A stretch of 64,000 bases of DNA from Agrococcus beijingensis. Lineage in GTDB: Bacteria; Actinomycetota; Actinomycetes; Actinomycetales; Microbacteriaceae. Position numbers and translations under genes: made by a program. Under the pieces are notes generated by a model. It made no database searches and was not told where the DNA came from. It saw nothing but the letters and a program-made list of their open reading frames with translations. The stretch spans positions 452,218-516,217 of the forward strand of contig NZ_CP132360.1 in NCBI RefSeq assembly GCF_030758955.1. The letters run 5' to 3'. This document shows positions 8,369 through 17,622 of the stretch, piece by piece (positions within the stretch are counted from its first letter, which is position 1; every line of letters begins with the position of its first letter).

Positions 8369-8755
8369 CTACGCCGGCGCAAGCACCTCCACGCGGTTGC
8401 CGAACGGGTCGGCCGAGTGGAACCGCACGTAGCCGTCGTAGGTCGTGCGCTGCGACTCGTCGACGAGGAATCCGCCCGCGCGCAAGCGCTCGGCAACCGC
8501 GTCGAGCGCCTCGGCATCGGCCACGACGAGCGCGGGATGCGCCTTGCGAGCCGGTGAGAAGGGCTGCTCGATGCCGACGTGCACCTCGGCGGTCACCCGA
8601 TCGCCGTCGATGGCGCGGAACCAGCAGCCGCCGAGCGGGCGGATGGCGCTCGGCTGCTCGACCTCGACGAGCCCGATCGCGCCCGCCCAATACGCGCGGG
8701 CGGCCTCGGCGCCGTCGGCGGGCATCGCGAGCTGCACGTGGTGGAGCGAGATCAT
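8369..8755 (-). CDS. VOC (glyoxalase/bleomycin resistance) family protein
   Basis: 128 residues, one VOC module: LHHVQLAMPADGAEAARAYW opening beta-alpha unit, central GCWFRAIDGDRVTAEVHVG, and closing DGYVRFHSADPFGNRVEVLAP (D-PxGN). Metal ligands would be His in LHHVQ, His in EVHVG and Glu in RVEVL. It may be a lyase or binding protein; the substrate is unknown. It starts 7 nt after CAGGAT on the minus strand, a weak -10, without a ribosome site. Confidence 0.85.
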   Translation of the reverse strand: MISLHHVQLAMPADGAEAARAYWAGAIGLVEVEQPSAIRPLGGCWFRAIDGDRVTAEVHVGIEQPFSPARKAHPALVVADAEALDAVAERLRAGGFLVDESQRTTYDGYVRFHSADPFGNRVEVLAPA

Positions 8756-8865
8756 GCGGGCGATCCTGCCGCATCGGCGCCGCCCCCGCGAGCAGCATCG
8801 GCACCAGCAGCCACTCTTCACGCGACCGAAACACCCGCACCCAGGTCGCCAGGAGAGCCGCGACC

Positions 8866-8878
8866 TACACTCGGCAGA
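8866..8878 (+). promoter_or_regulatory. -10 TACACT for leaderless glgX
   Basis: TACACT at 8866-8871 is followed by 7 nt and then the GTG of glgX at 8879. No Shine-Dalgarno sequence fits between them. Confidence 0.5.
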
Positions 8879-11209
8879 GTGACTGACACCGCAACCGCCC
8901 CCGAGCTGCAGGTCTGGCCAGGCGAGCCCTATCCGCTCGGCGCGACCTTCGACGGCACCGGCACCAACTTCGCGATCTACAGCGAGTCGGCCGACAAGAT
9001 CGAGCTCTGCCTCTTCGACGACGACGACGTCGAGACGCGCATCGAGCTCATCGAGGTCGACGCCTACGTCTGGCACGCCTACCTGCCGAGCGTGCAGCCA
9101 GGGCAGCGCTACGGCTACCGCGTGCACGGCGAGTACGACCCGTCGAGCGGCCATCGCCACAATCCGAGCAAGCTGCTCCTCGACCCCTACGCGAAGGCCA
9201 CCAGCGGCACCATCGAGTGGGGGCAGCCGCTGCACAGCTACGACTTCGGCGACCCGACCAGCCGCAACGACGACGACAGCGCCCCGCACATGGCGAAGGG
9301 CGTCGTCATCAACCCGTTCTTCGACTGGACGGGCGACCGCGCCCCGAACCGGCCGTACAACGAGTCCGTCATCTACGAGGCGCACGTCAAGGGCCTCACC
9401 CAGACGCACCCGGATGTGCCCGAGGCGCTCCGCGGCACCTACGCGGGCCTCGCGCATCCGTCGGTCATCGCGCACCTGAAGAAGATCGGCATCACCGCCC
9501 TCGAGCTGATGCCCGTGCACCAGTTCGTGCACGACGCGGTGCTGGTCGAGAAGGGCCTGCGCAACTACTGGGGCTACAACACGCTCAGCTTCTTCTCGCC
9601 GCACGCCGAGTACGCCGCCACGGGCGAGCGCGGCCAGCAGGTGCAGGAGTTCAAGGCGATGGTGAAGGCCATGCACGCCGCCGACATCGAGGTCATCCTC
9701 GACGTCGTCTACAACCACACGGCCGAGGGCAACCACCTGGGCCCGACGCTCAGCTGGCGCGGCATCGACAACCGCGCCTACTACCGCCTGGTCGAGGGCG
9801 ACGAGCAGCACTACATGGACTACACGGGCACCGGCAACAGCCTGAACGCCGGCAGCCCGCACGCGCTGCAGCTGATCATGGACAGCCTGCGCTACTGGGT
9901 GACCGAGATGCACGTCGACGGGTTCCGCTTCGACCTCGCCGCCACCCTCGCGCGTGAGTTCTACGACGTCGACAAGCTCTCCACCTTCTTCGAGCTCGTG
10001 CAGCAGGATCCGGTGATCAGCCAGGTCAAGCTCATCGCCGAGCCCTGGGACATCGGCCCGGGCGGCTACCAGGTGGGCAACTTCCCGCCGCAGTGGACCG
10101 AGTGGAACGGCAAGTACCGCGACCAGGTGCGCGACTTCTGGCGCGGCGAGCCGACGGCGCTGGGCGAGTTCGCGAGCCGGCTGGCCGGCTCGGCCGACCT
10201 CTACGAGCACTCCGGCAGGCGACCGGTCGCCTCGATCAACTTCGTCACCGCCCACGACGGCTTCACGCTGCGCGACCTCGTCAGCTACAACGAGAAGCAC
10301 AACGACGCCAACGGCGAGGACGGCAACGACGGCGAGAGCCACAACCGCTCCTACAACTACGGCGAGGAGGGGCCCACCGACGACCCCGAGATCCTCGCGA
10401 CCCGCGCCCGCCAGCAGCGCAACTTCCTGGCGACCCTGCTGCTCAGCCAGGGCGTGCCGATGATCCTGCACGGCGACGAGCTCGGCCGCACGCAGCAGGG
10501 CAACAACAACACCTACGCGCAGGACTCCGAGCTCAGCTGGATCGACTGGTCGAGCGTCGACCAGCCGCTCATCGAGTTCACCGCGGCGATCGCGAAGCTG
10601 CGCCACGACCACCCGACGTTCCGCCGCAAGCGCTTCTTCACCGGCGACACGGTGCGCACCGGTGACGGCGAGCGCCTCAACGACATCGTCTGGCTGCGCA
10701 TCGACGGCACGCCGATGGAGCCCTCCGACTGGGAGGGCGCCTCCGACGAGAAGGCGCTCGGCATGTACCTCAACGGCGACGGCATCGCCGGCCGCGGTGC
10801 CCGTGGCGAGCAGATCACCGACAACCACTTCCTCATCTACTGCAACGCCTCCGACGAGGAGCGCGAGCTGGTGGTGCCGCCGGCGGAGTACGCCGAGGCG
10901 TGGGATGTGCTCATCGACACGGGTGCGCAGGAGTCGTCCGAGGGCCCCATCCGGGCGGGCGAGGTGGGGCGCATCGCGCCGCGCTCGATCGCCGTGCTGC
11001 GCGAGCACCTGGCACCCGTCGACCAGGACTTCTCGGTCGCCGCGTCGATCGCGGCGACCTCCACGAGCGCGCCCGGCCCGGTGACCACGCGCGAGACGAC
11101 CGCCACCGACGTGCGCCCGCTGCACGCATCCGCCCCCGCCCCGAAGCCCGGCGAGCCCATCGAGCCGGGCGACGAGGCGGTCATCCCCGAAGCCGACCCC
11201 GACCGCTGA
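8879..11209 (+). CDS. glgX: glycogen debranching enzyme GlgX/TreX
   Basis: 776 residues. An N-terminal CBM48 (YPLGATFDGTGTNFAIYSESA) precedes a GH13 barrel. Catalytic residues: nucleophile Asp352 in DGFRFDLA, acid/base Glu388 in IAEPWDIG, and transition-state Asp460 in TAHDGF. It hydrolyses alpha-1,6 branches of glycogen, releasing maltodextrins for TreY/TreZ just downstream. The GTG start lies 7 nt after TACACT and looks leaderless. After the C-terminal beta-sandwich comes an extra tail of about 65 residues rich in Ala, Thr and Pro, absent from the minimal enzyme and probably disordered. Confidence 0.95.
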   Translation: MTDTATAPELQVWPGEPYPLGATFDGTGTNFAIYSESADKIELCLFDDDDVETRIELIEVDAYVWHAYLPSVQPGQRYGYRVHGEYDPSSGHRHNPSKLLLDPYAKATSGTIEWGQPLHSYDFGDPTSRNDDDSAPHMAKGVVINPFFDWTGDRAPNRPYNESVIYEAHVKGLTQTHPDVPEALRGTYAGLAHPSVIAHLKKIGITALELMPVHQFVHDAVLVEKGLRNYWGYNTLSFFSPHAEYAATGERGQQVQEFKAMVKAMHAADIEVILDVVYNHTAEGNHLGPTLSWRGIDNRAYYRLVEGDEQHYMDYTGTGNSLNAGSPHALQLIMDSLRYWVTEMHVDGFRFDLAATLAREFYDVDKLSTFFELVQQDPVISQVKLIAEPWDIGPGGYQVGNFPPQWTEWNGKYRDQVRDFWRGEPTALGEFASRLAGSADLYEHSGRRPVASINFVTAHDGFTLRDLVSYNEKHNDANGEDGNDGESHNRSYNYGEEGPTDDPEILATRARQQRNFLATLLLSQGVPMILHGDELGRTQQGNNNTYAQDSELSWIDWSSVDQPLIEFTAAIAKLRHDHPTFRRKRFFTGDTVRTGDGERLNDIVWLRIDGTPMEPSDWEGASDEKALGMYLNGDGIAGRGARGEQITDNHFLIYCNASDEERELVVPPAEYAEAWDVLIDTGAQESSEGPIRAGEVGRIAPRSIAVLREHLAPVDQDFSVAASIAATSTSAPGPVTTRETTATDVRPLHASAPAPKPGEPIEPGDEAVIPEADPDR

Positions 11210-11257
11210 CCGCCGACCGCCGACCGCCCACCCCTGGTCGCACCACGAGGAGCCGAA

Positions 11258-13606
11258 GTGCACGCGCCCCGCAGCACCTACCGTCTGCAGATCACCGAGC
11301 GGTTCACGCTCTTCGACGCTGCGAAGCGGCTCGAGGCGCTCGCCGACCTCGGCGCCGACTGGGTGTACCTGTCGCCGATCCTGCAGGCCGAGCACGGCTC
11401 CGACCACGGCTACGACGTCGTCTCGCACTCGCGCGTCGACGAGTCGCGCGGGGGGGAGGCGGGGCTCGAGGCGCTGGCGGCCGAGGCGCGGCGGCTGGGC
11501 ATGGGCGTGCTGGTCGACATCGTGCCCAACCACATGGGCGTCGCGGTGCCCGAGCACAACAGCTGGTGGTGGCAGGTGCTGCGCGACGGTCGCGAGAGCC
11601 CGTTGGCGGATGCGTTCGACATCGACTGGGAGGCGGGTGGCGGCAGGCTGCTGCTGCCGATCGTCGGCGACGACGACTGGTCGGCGGACGGCACGGTCGG
11701 CCACCTCGAGGTCGAGCGCGGGGCCGATGGCGACGCCGAGGCGCTGCGCTACTGGGACACCCGGCTGCCCGTCGCGCCCGGCACGGGCGAGGGCACGCCG
11801 CAGGAGGTGCTCGAGCGCCAGCACTACCGCCTGGGGCACTGGCAGCAGGCCGACGACCAGCTGAACTACCGGCGCTTCTTCGCCGTCACGACCCTCGCCG
11901 CGGTGCGGGTCGAGCTGCCAGAGGTCTTCGACTCGACGCACGTCGAGATCGCGCGCTGGTTCGACCAGCGGCTGGTGCAGGGCCTGCGCGTCGACCACCC
12001 CGACGGCCTGCGCGACCCGGCCGGCTACCTCGACGACCTCGACCGGCTGACCGGCGGCGCCTTCGTGCTGGTCGAGAAGATCCTCGAGCCGGGCGAGGAG
12101 CTGCCGCGCTGGGCGACCGCGGGCACCACCGGCTACGACACCCTCGGGCTCATCGATCGGGTGCTCACCGACCCCGCCGGCGCCGAGCCGCTGGACGAGC
12201 TCGACGCGCGCCTGCGCGGCGGCGAGCACGTCGACTGGGCCGAGCTGACGCACCGCACGAAGCGACGCATCGCCGACGGCATCCTGCGCGCCGAGGTGCT
12301 GCGGCTCGAGCGCGAGGTGCGGGCGGCGGATGCGTGGGGTCACCAGGGCGCGCCCGCCGACACCGCAGACGCGATCGCTGAGTTGCTCGCCTGCTTCCCG
12401 GTGTACCGCTCCTACCTGCCGGACGGGCTCGAGCACCTGGGCACCGCTGCGGAGCGGGCGAAGGGGCACCGACCAGAGCTGGCCGACACGATCGACGCGC
12501 TGCTGCCGGTCCTCGGCAACGCACGTCATGAGGCGGCGCTGCGGTTCCAGCAGACGAGCGGCATGGTGATGGCGAAGGGCGTGGAGGACACGGCGTTCTA
12601 CCGCTACTCGCGCCTGACGAGCCTCAACGAGGTCGGCGGCGACCCCGAGGTCTTCGACGTCACGATCCACGACTTCCACACCTCGATGGCGAAGCGGCAG
12701 GCCGAGTGGCCGCTCGCGATGAACGCGCTCTCGACGCACGACACGAAGCGCGGTGAGGATGTGCGGGCGCGCATCACCACGATCGCCGAGGTGCCCGAGC
12801 GGTGGGAGGCGCTGCTCGACAAGCTGCTCGTCTTCGCGCCGAACCGCGGCCGCGCGTTCGTCAACCTGCTGCTGCAGGCGGTCGTGGGGGCCTGGCCCGC
12901 GAGCGAGGAGCGCCTGGTGGCCTACATGGAGAAGGCCGCCCGCGAGGCCGACGCCATCACGCACTGGACCGACCCCGACACGCGCTTCGAGGCGCACCTC
13001 GCCGACCTGGTGCGCAGCGTGCGCGCCGAGCCGGCGAGCCATGCCGTCGAGGCGTTCCTCGCCGACACCGAGGCCGGCTTCCGGTCGAACGTGCTGTCGG
13101 CGAAGCTGCTGAACCTCATGATCCCGGGGTTCCCCGACATCTATCAGGGCTCCGAGGCGCTCGAGCAGTCGCTCGTCGACCCCGACAACCGCCGCCCCGT
13201 CGACTGGGCGCGCATGGATGCGCTGCGGCAAGAGGCGGATGCGCCCCTCACCGGGGACTGGGACCTCGAGGTCGCGAAGGTGCGGCTCGTGCGCGAGGCC
13301 CTGCGGCTGCGCCGGGCACATCCGGAGCGCTTCGACCGCTACGAGGCCGTGCGCGCGTCGGGCGAGGCCGAGCAGCACGTGCTCGCCTTCGATCGCGGCG
13401 GCGCGATCGCGATCGCGACGCGGCTGCCGATCGGCCTGGCCGCCCGGGGCGGCTGGGGCGAGACCACGCTGCACCTGCCTCCGCGCGGCGACGACGGCGC
13501 GCGGTGGCGCGACCTGCTCACCGGCCGGGTCGTCTCCGGCGGCGAGACGCGGCTGGCGAGCCTGCTCGACATGCTGCCCGTGGCGCTGCTCACGCTCGTC
13601 GACTGA
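11258..13606 (+). CDS. treY: (1->4)-alpha-D-glucan 1-alpha-D-glucosylmutase (maltooligosyl trehalose synthase)
   Basis: 782 residues, the usual TreY length. It opens with the diagnostic STYRLQITERFTLFDAAKRL and contains GH13 residues Asp246 (GLRVDHPDG), Glu273 (LVEKILEPGE) and Asp495 (STHDTKRGEDVR). It converts the reducing-end alpha-1,4 linkage of maltooligosaccharides to the alpha,alpha-1,1 linkage of trehalose in the cytoplasm. The GTG start follows CGAGGAGCC. It sits 48 bp after glgX and upstream of treZ, so the three form a glycogen-to-trehalose route. Confidence 0.95.
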   Translation: MHAPRSTYRLQITERFTLFDAAKRLEALADLGADWVYLSPILQAEHGSDHGYDVVSHSRVDESRGGEAGLEALAAEARRLGMGVLVDIVPNHMGVAVPEHNSWWWQVLRDGRESPLADAFDIDWEAGGGRLLLPIVGDDDWSADGTVGHLEVERGADGDAEALRYWDTRLPVAPGTGEGTPQEVLERQHYRLGHWQQADDQLNYRRFFAVTTLAAVRVELPEVFDSTHVEIARWFDQRLVQGLRVDHPDGLRDPAGYLDDLDRLTGGAFVLVEKILEPGEELPRWATAGTTGYDTLGLIDRVLTDPAGAEPLDELDARLRGGEHVDWAELTHRTKRRIADGILRAEVLRLEREVRAADAWGHQGAPADTADAIAELLACFPVYRSYLPDGLEHLGTAAERAKGHRPELADTIDALLPVLGNARHEAALRFQQTSGMVMAKGVEDTAFYRYSRLTSLNEVGGDPEVFDVTIHDFHTSMAKRQAEWPLAMNALSTHDTKRGEDVRARITTIAEVPERWEALLDKLLVFAPNRGRAFVNLLLQAVVGAWPASEERLVAYMEKAAREADAITHWTDPDTRFEAHLADLVRSVRAEPASHAVEAFLADTEAGFRSNVLSAKLLNLMIPGFPDIYQGSEALEQSLVDPDNRRPVDWARMDALRQEADAPLTGDWDLEVAKVRLVREALRLRRAHPERFDRYEAVRASGEAEQHVLAFDRGGAIAIATRLPIGLAARGGWGETTLHLPPRGDDGARWRDLLTGRVVSGGETRLASLLDMLPVALLTLVD

Positions 13607-13618
13607 TCCGCACCCGCG

Positions 13619-13640
13619 GGTCTCGAGACGCGTCGAGACC
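13619..13640 (+). terminator. hairpin after treY
   Basis: GGTCTCGA, loop GACGCG, TCGAGACC: a perfect 8-bp stem 12 bp after the treY stop, without a U-tract. It may attenuate transcription before the next gene, which has its own -10-like sequence, or may be a dispersed intergenic repeat. Confidence 0.4.
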
Positions 13641-13681
13641 GACCCTTGTCCGGCGATCCTCGACGCGGCTATCCTGCGCCC

Positions 13682-14155
13682 ATGACGGCCGTCGACGACG
13701 AGGTGCGCAGCCCCCGATCCACCTGGATCGCGGTGCTCGGGCTCGTGCTGCTGTTCGCCGTCTGGGCGGTGTTCGCGTGGCAGGGCGTGCTCTTCACGCA
13801 GTGGCTGTGGGCGACGCTGCCGAACGACTTCGGCGCGAGCGTCACGACCGCCCTGTACACCTCGATCACCTGGGTGGTGCTGCTCGGCACCTTCCTGCTG
13901 CTGCTCGGCGCGCTGCGCAGCAACGGCCTGCGGGTGCTCGACGGGGCGCTCGGCCTGGCGGTCGGCGGTGTGGGCATCTTCGCGGCGCTCTCGATCGCCG
14001 CGACCGAGGCGGCGGCCAACTCTCCCGCGCAGACCGACCGCATGCTCGAGTGGTTTGCGGCCAGTGCCGCGGTGGTGGGCGGCGTGCTGCTGCTGACGGC
14101 GCCGCTGCTGCAGCGGCATCGCGCACCGCGTCCGACGCCGCTCCGTCGCGCCTGA
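13682..14155 (+). CDS. hypothetical membrane protein between treY and treZ
   Basis: 157 residues with four probable membrane helices (STWIAVLGLVLLFAVWAVFAW, TWVVLLGTFLLLLGALRS, LGLAVGGVGIFAALSIAAT, FAASAAVVGGVLLLTAPLL) and a short basic C-terminus. I do not recognise the family. The ATG lies 6 nt after TATCCT (13670-13675), fitting a leaderless transcript, so it may not depend on the treY promoter. Its placement inside the trehalose block, followed at once by another membrane protein, suggests nothing specific beyond synteny. Confidence 0.6.
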   Translation: MTAVDDEVRSPRSTWIAVLGLVLLFAVWAVFAWQGVLFTQWLWATLPNDFGASVTTALYTSITWVVLLGTFLLLLGALRSNGLRVLDGALGLAVGGVGIFAALSIAATEAAANSPAQTDRMLEWFAASAAVVGGVLLLTAPLLQRHRAPRPTPLRRA

Positions 14156-14156
14156 C

Positions 14157-14621
14157 ATGGTCGACCACGCGCCGACGGCCGCGCCGACCGCCCCGCGGCC
14201 AGGCGATCAGCGGGGCGGTCCTCCGTGGACCCTCTTCGTCGGCCTCGGAGTGCTCTGGATCGGGCTGGCGTCGGTCACGCCGATGATCCTGATGCTCTCG
14301 CTGTGGTCGACCGTCGGAGACCAGGGACTCGATCCCTGGGTGGGACTGGGCGTCCCTATCGCGGCACTGCTGCTGCTCGCGACGACGCTGGTGCTGGCGG
14401 GGCTGGGGCACCGCTGGGCGCGCTGGGTCGTCATCGCGCTAGCTGCCTTCGTGGCGCTGCAGGTCGTGCTGATCGCTGCTACAGCGCAAGTGACGCCGGC
14501 GATCCTCATCCTGCTGGTGGCGGGAGCGATCGGGCTGGCCGCCGTGCTGCTGGCCGCGCCCGTGACGGGCCGCTGGTATCGCGAGCACCCGCGCAGGCGG
14601 CGATCGCGCGCTGCGGGCTGA
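14157..14621 (+). CDS. hypothetical membrane protein
   Basis: 154 residues with four predicted helices (LFVGLGVLWIGLASVTPMIL, VPIAALLLLATTLVLAGL, WVVIALAAFVALQVVLIAA, AILILLVAGAIGLAAVLLA) and an Arg-rich cytoplasmic tail. No family recognised. It begins 1 bp after the stop of the preceding membrane gene, so the two are likely translated together; both are four-helix proteins of similar length. Confidence 0.6.
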   Translation: MVDHAPTAAPTAPRPGDQRGGPPWTLFVGLGVLWIGLASVTPMILMLSLWSTVGDQGLDPWVGLGVPIAALLLLATTLVLAGLGHRWARWVVIALAAFVALQVVLIAATAQVTPAILILLVAGAIGLAAVLLAAPVTGRWYREHPRRRRSRAAG

Positions 14622-14699
14622 CGACCTGCGCTGACCTGCGCTCGGCGGGCGACGCTCGCGCACACCGCGCGCTGAGGCGCCGATGCGACGATGGGCGGC

Positions 14700-16445
14700 A
14701 TGAGCGAGCTGCACGAGTACCGGGTCTGGGCGCCGTCGGCCGAGCGGATGCGCGTGGTCGCCGGCGAGGAGAGCGTCGAGATGACGCGCGCCGAGGACGG
14801 CTGGTGGCACGCGCTCGCGGCGCGCGGCGACTACGGCTTCCAGATCGGCGACGACGACGCGGTGCGGCCCGACCCGCGGAGCCTGCGCCAGCCGCGCGGA
14901 GTGCACGAGCGCTCCCGCGTGTGGGACGCATCCGCCCACGACTGGGCAGACGGCGGCTGGACGGGCCGGCCGATCGCCGGGGGAGTGCTCTACGAGCTGC
15001 ACATCGGCACGTTCACGCCCGAGGGCACCCTCGATGCGGCGGCCGAGCGGCTCGGCCACCTGCTCGAGCTCGGCGTCACGCACGTCGAGCTGCTGCCCGT
15101 GAACGGCTTCAACGGCACGCACAACTGGGGCTACGACGGCGTCGCGTGGTTCGCGGTGCACGAGGGCTACGGCGGCCCCGACGCCTACCAGCGCTTCGTC
15201 GACGCCGCCCACGCCGCGGGGCTCGCCGTGGTGCAGGACGTCGTGCACAACCACCTCGGCCCCTCCGGCAACTACCTGCCGCTGTTCGGCCCGTACCTCT
15301 CGAGCGAGGGCCGGTCGACGTGGGGCGAGCACCTGAACCTGGCCGAGCCGGCGGTGCGCCGCATGGTGCTCGACAACGTGCGGTTCTGGTTCGAGCAGAT
15401 GCACGTCGACGCGCTGCGGCTCGACGCCGTGCACGCGCTGCGCGACGAGGCGTGGGTCGAGCGGGGCGGCGTGCACATCCTCGAGCAGATGGCGGTCGAG
15501 ACCGCGGCGCTCGCGGCGCACCTGGGGCGGCCGCTCGAACTGATCGCCGAGAGCGACCTCAACGACCCGACGCTCATCACGCCGCGCGAGGCCGGCGGCT
15601 ACGGCCTCGACGCGCAGTGGTCCGACGACCTGCACCACGGCCTGCACGTGGCGCTCACCGGCGAGACCGACGGCTACTACGCCGACTTCGCGCCGCTGTC
15701 GGCGCTCGCGAAGGCGCTCGAGCGCGGCTTCTTCCACGACGGCACCTTCTCGTCGTTCCGGGGTCGCGACCACGGGCATCCGATCGACCTCGACCGCTCG
15801 CTCTCGTGGCGGCTGGTCGTGAGCGCGCAGAACCACGACCAGATCGGCAACCGCGCCCGCGGCGACCGCATCACCGAGGCGCTCACCGAGTCGCAGCTGC
15901 TGTGCGCGGCGCTCGTGCTCTACGCCGGGCCGTTCACGCCGATGCTGTTCATGGGCGAGGAGTGGGCCGCGTCGACCCCGTTCCAGTTCTTCACCTCGCA
16001 CCCGGAGCCCGAGCTCGGCCGCGCCACCGCCGAGGGCAGGCTCGAGGAGTTCGAGCGGATGGGGTGGGATCCGTCGGTCGTGCCCGACCCGCAGGATCCG
16101 GCGACCTTCGAGCGCTCGAAGCTCGACTGGCGCGAGCTGGGGGGCGAGCGGCACGCGCGCGTGCTCGACGGCTACCGGCAGCTGGCCCGGCTGCGGCGCG
16201 AGCTCGAGCCGCTCACCGACCCGCACTGGCGGCGCAGCCGCGTGGAGGTCGACGACGAGGCCCGCGTGCTGCGGCTGGTGCGCGGCGCCGACACCCCTGA
16301 CGCGGTCGAGATCGTCATCAACTTCGGCGCGGAGCCGCAGACGGTGCCGGTGACCAAGCGGCGCCTGCGCTTCGCGACCGATCCCGCCGTCGCGGTCGAC
16401 GAGCAGCTGACGCTGCCGCCCGGGAGCGGCGCGCTGCTCGACTGA
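14700..16445 (+). CDS. treZ: maltooligosyltrehalose trehalohydrolase
   Basis: 581 residues. N-terminal beta-sandwich (YRVWAPSAERMRVVAG), then a GH13 barrel with Asp242 in DALRLDAVHAL, Glu284 in IAESDLNDP and Asp380 in AQNHDQIGNR, and the TreZ signature MLFMGEEWAASTPFQFF. It releases trehalose from the product of TreY. The ATG at 14700 follows GGGCGGC; an ATG 9 bp upstream is also possible. GACGAT 7 nt upstream is a weak -10, so independent leaderless expression is possible. Confidence 0.95.
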   Translation: MSELHEYRVWAPSAERMRVVAGEESVEMTRAEDGWWHALAARGDYGFQIGDDDAVRPDPRSLRQPRGVHERSRVWDASAHDWADGGWTGRPIAGGVLYELHIGTFTPEGTLDAAAERLGHLLELGVTHVELLPVNGFNGTHNWGYDGVAWFAVHEGYGGPDAYQRFVDAAHAAGLAVVQDVVHNHLGPSGNYLPLFGPYLSSEGRSTWGEHLNLAEPAVRRMVLDNVRFWFEQMHVDALRLDAVHALRDEAWVERGGVHILEQMAVETAALAAHLGRPLELIAESDLNDPTLITPREAGGYGLDAQWSDDLHHGLHVALTGETDGYYADFAPLSALAKALERGFFHDGTFSSFRGRDHGHPIDLDRSLSWRLVVSAQNHDQIGNRARGDRITEALTESQLLCAALVLYAGPFTPMLFMGEEWAASTPFQFFTSHPEPELGRATAEGRLEEFERMGWDPSVVPDPQDPATFERSKLDWRELGGERHARVLDGYRQLARLRRELEPLTDPHWRRSRVEVDDEARVLRLVRGADTPDAVEIVINFGAEPQTVPVTKRRLRFATDPAVAVDEQLTLPPGSGALLD

Positions 16446-16474
16446 CTCGGGCGCCGGGCCGCGATCCCAGCGGC

Positions 16475-16486
16475 TACCGTTGCACC
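16475..16486 (+). promoter_or_regulatory. -10 TACCGT for a leaderless gene
   Basis: TACCGT at 16475-16480, then 6 nt, then GTG at 16487. No ribosome binding site in the gap. Confidence 0.5.
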
Positions 16487-17509
16487 GTGACCCAGACCGT
16501 CGGCGAGCTCGACTTCCCCTTCCACGGCTTCCTCGAGAGCCGACGCGGGCCGATCGTCGAGATCGCGCTCTCGAACCCGCCGATGCAGCTCGCCCGTACC
16601 TATGTGCTGGTGCCGGAGGGTGCCGGCGAGATCCCGCCCGGCACCTACTCGACGATGATCAAGCAGGTCGTCGACCTCGACGAGCTCGGCTCTTGGATGG
16701 TCGAGATCGACCTCGAGCCCGAAGCTCGCGGAAACGAGGTGCGCACCGACACGACGCTCGACGACGAGTGGGAGTCCGACGAGCGCGACCTGCTCATCGC
16801 CTCGCACGCCGAGTTCTTCCAGCCGCAGTCGCAGCCCGCCGAGCGGGAGGGCGAGCAGCCGGTCAACCCCTACGGGCTCTGGGCGCTCGACGCGCAGGGC
16901 AAGGCGTTCCGCGTCGAGGCCGAGCGCGACGAGGAGTCGGGCGGCCTCGTCGTCGAGCCCGCGACCCGCTTCGGCAAGGCACTGCACCCGTGGGCCTACG
17001 GCGCCGTGCGCGCCGACACGCTCGAGATCGAGCCCGGCGCGCTCGAGGGTCCCGATGCGCTCCTCGATCTGCAGCTCTACGTCGCCGACGGCGACGACGA
17101 TCGCGAGTACGAGCGATGGCTCGTCGGCACGCGACGTGCCATCGAGGCCGAGGCGACGCATCCGCTGCCCGATTTCGATCCCGGTCAGTGGATGCGTTGG
17201 CTCACCCCCGTAGGCGGCGGCGACCCGGTCGCGTTCGGCGGCTTCCTGTTCCCGGAGGGGCGGACGGTCGAGCTGCAGCCGGTGATGCCGAACGAGCCCG
17301 AGTGGGCTGCCGGTCGCGTGCTGACGATCCCGCGCGAGCGCCCCGACCAGGAGTTCGAGGGTCGCCGCGAGGTGACCGTCTACGGCAAGTCGTTCAAGGA
17401 GCTGCGCTCGTCGGTCGCGAAGGTCAAGAAGAAGCCGGCGACCCCGATCGGGCGCTTCGTGCTCGAGGCCGAGGGCTTCATGCCTGAAGGCTGGAGCGCC
17501 CTGGGCTGA
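16487..17509 (+). CDS. unrecognised 340-aa cytoplasmic protein
   Basis: 340 residues with no membrane segment or signal peptide and a strongly acidic character (Asp/Glu-rich stretches near residues 70-105 and 135-150). The start TVGELDFPFHGFLESRRGPIVEIALSNPP suggests a beta-rich fold. The C-terminus turns basic (FKELRSSVAKVKKKPATPIGRFVLEAEGFMP). I do not recognise any catalytic motif or family. It is transcribed alone, apparently leaderless, and ends against an inverted repeat shared with the convergent regulator gene. Confidence 0.7.
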   Translation: MTQTVGELDFPFHGFLESRRGPIVEIALSNPPMQLARTYVLVPEGAGEIPPGTYSTMIKQVVDLDELGSWMVEIDLEPEARGNEVRTDTTLDDEWESDERDLLIASHAEFFQPQSQPAEREGEQPVNPYGLWALDAQGKAFRVEAERDEESGGLVVEPATRFGKALHPWAYGAVRADTLEIEPGALEGPDALLDLQLYVADGDDDREYERWLVGTRRAIEAEATHPLPDFDPGQWMRWLTPVGGGDPVAFGGFLFPEGRTVELQPVMPNEPEWAAGRVLTIPRERPDQEFEGRREVTVYGKSFKELRSSVAKVKKKPATPIGRFVLEAEGFMPEGWSALG

Positions 17510-17553
17510 GGCCCGCTGGCCACTGCCCGCTGCCGCGTGCGACGCGGCGCGAT

Positions 17554-17606
17554 TCCGGTACGCGGATGCGTCCGAGAGCGTCCCCGAGCGGCAAGCGCGT
17601 ACCGGA
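17554..17606 (+). terminator. 11-bp inverted repeat between convergent genes
   Basis: TCCGGTACGCG (17554-17564) and its perfect complement (17596-17606) are separated by 31 bp. The repeat sits in the 113-bp gap between the ends of two convergent genes and could act as a bidirectional terminator, though the loop is long and no T-tract is present. Confidence 0.4.
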
Positions 17607-17622
17607 GATGGCCGGTCCGGCG

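Noticed and set aside
8369-14158. A 1929-codon open frame on the minus strand opposite glgX and treY
   Set aside because: High GC leaves the antisense frame open. The translation is low-complexity Arg/Gly/Val/Asp without motifs, while the plus strand encodes complete GH13 enzymes. Only the last 128 codons (VOC protein) are real.
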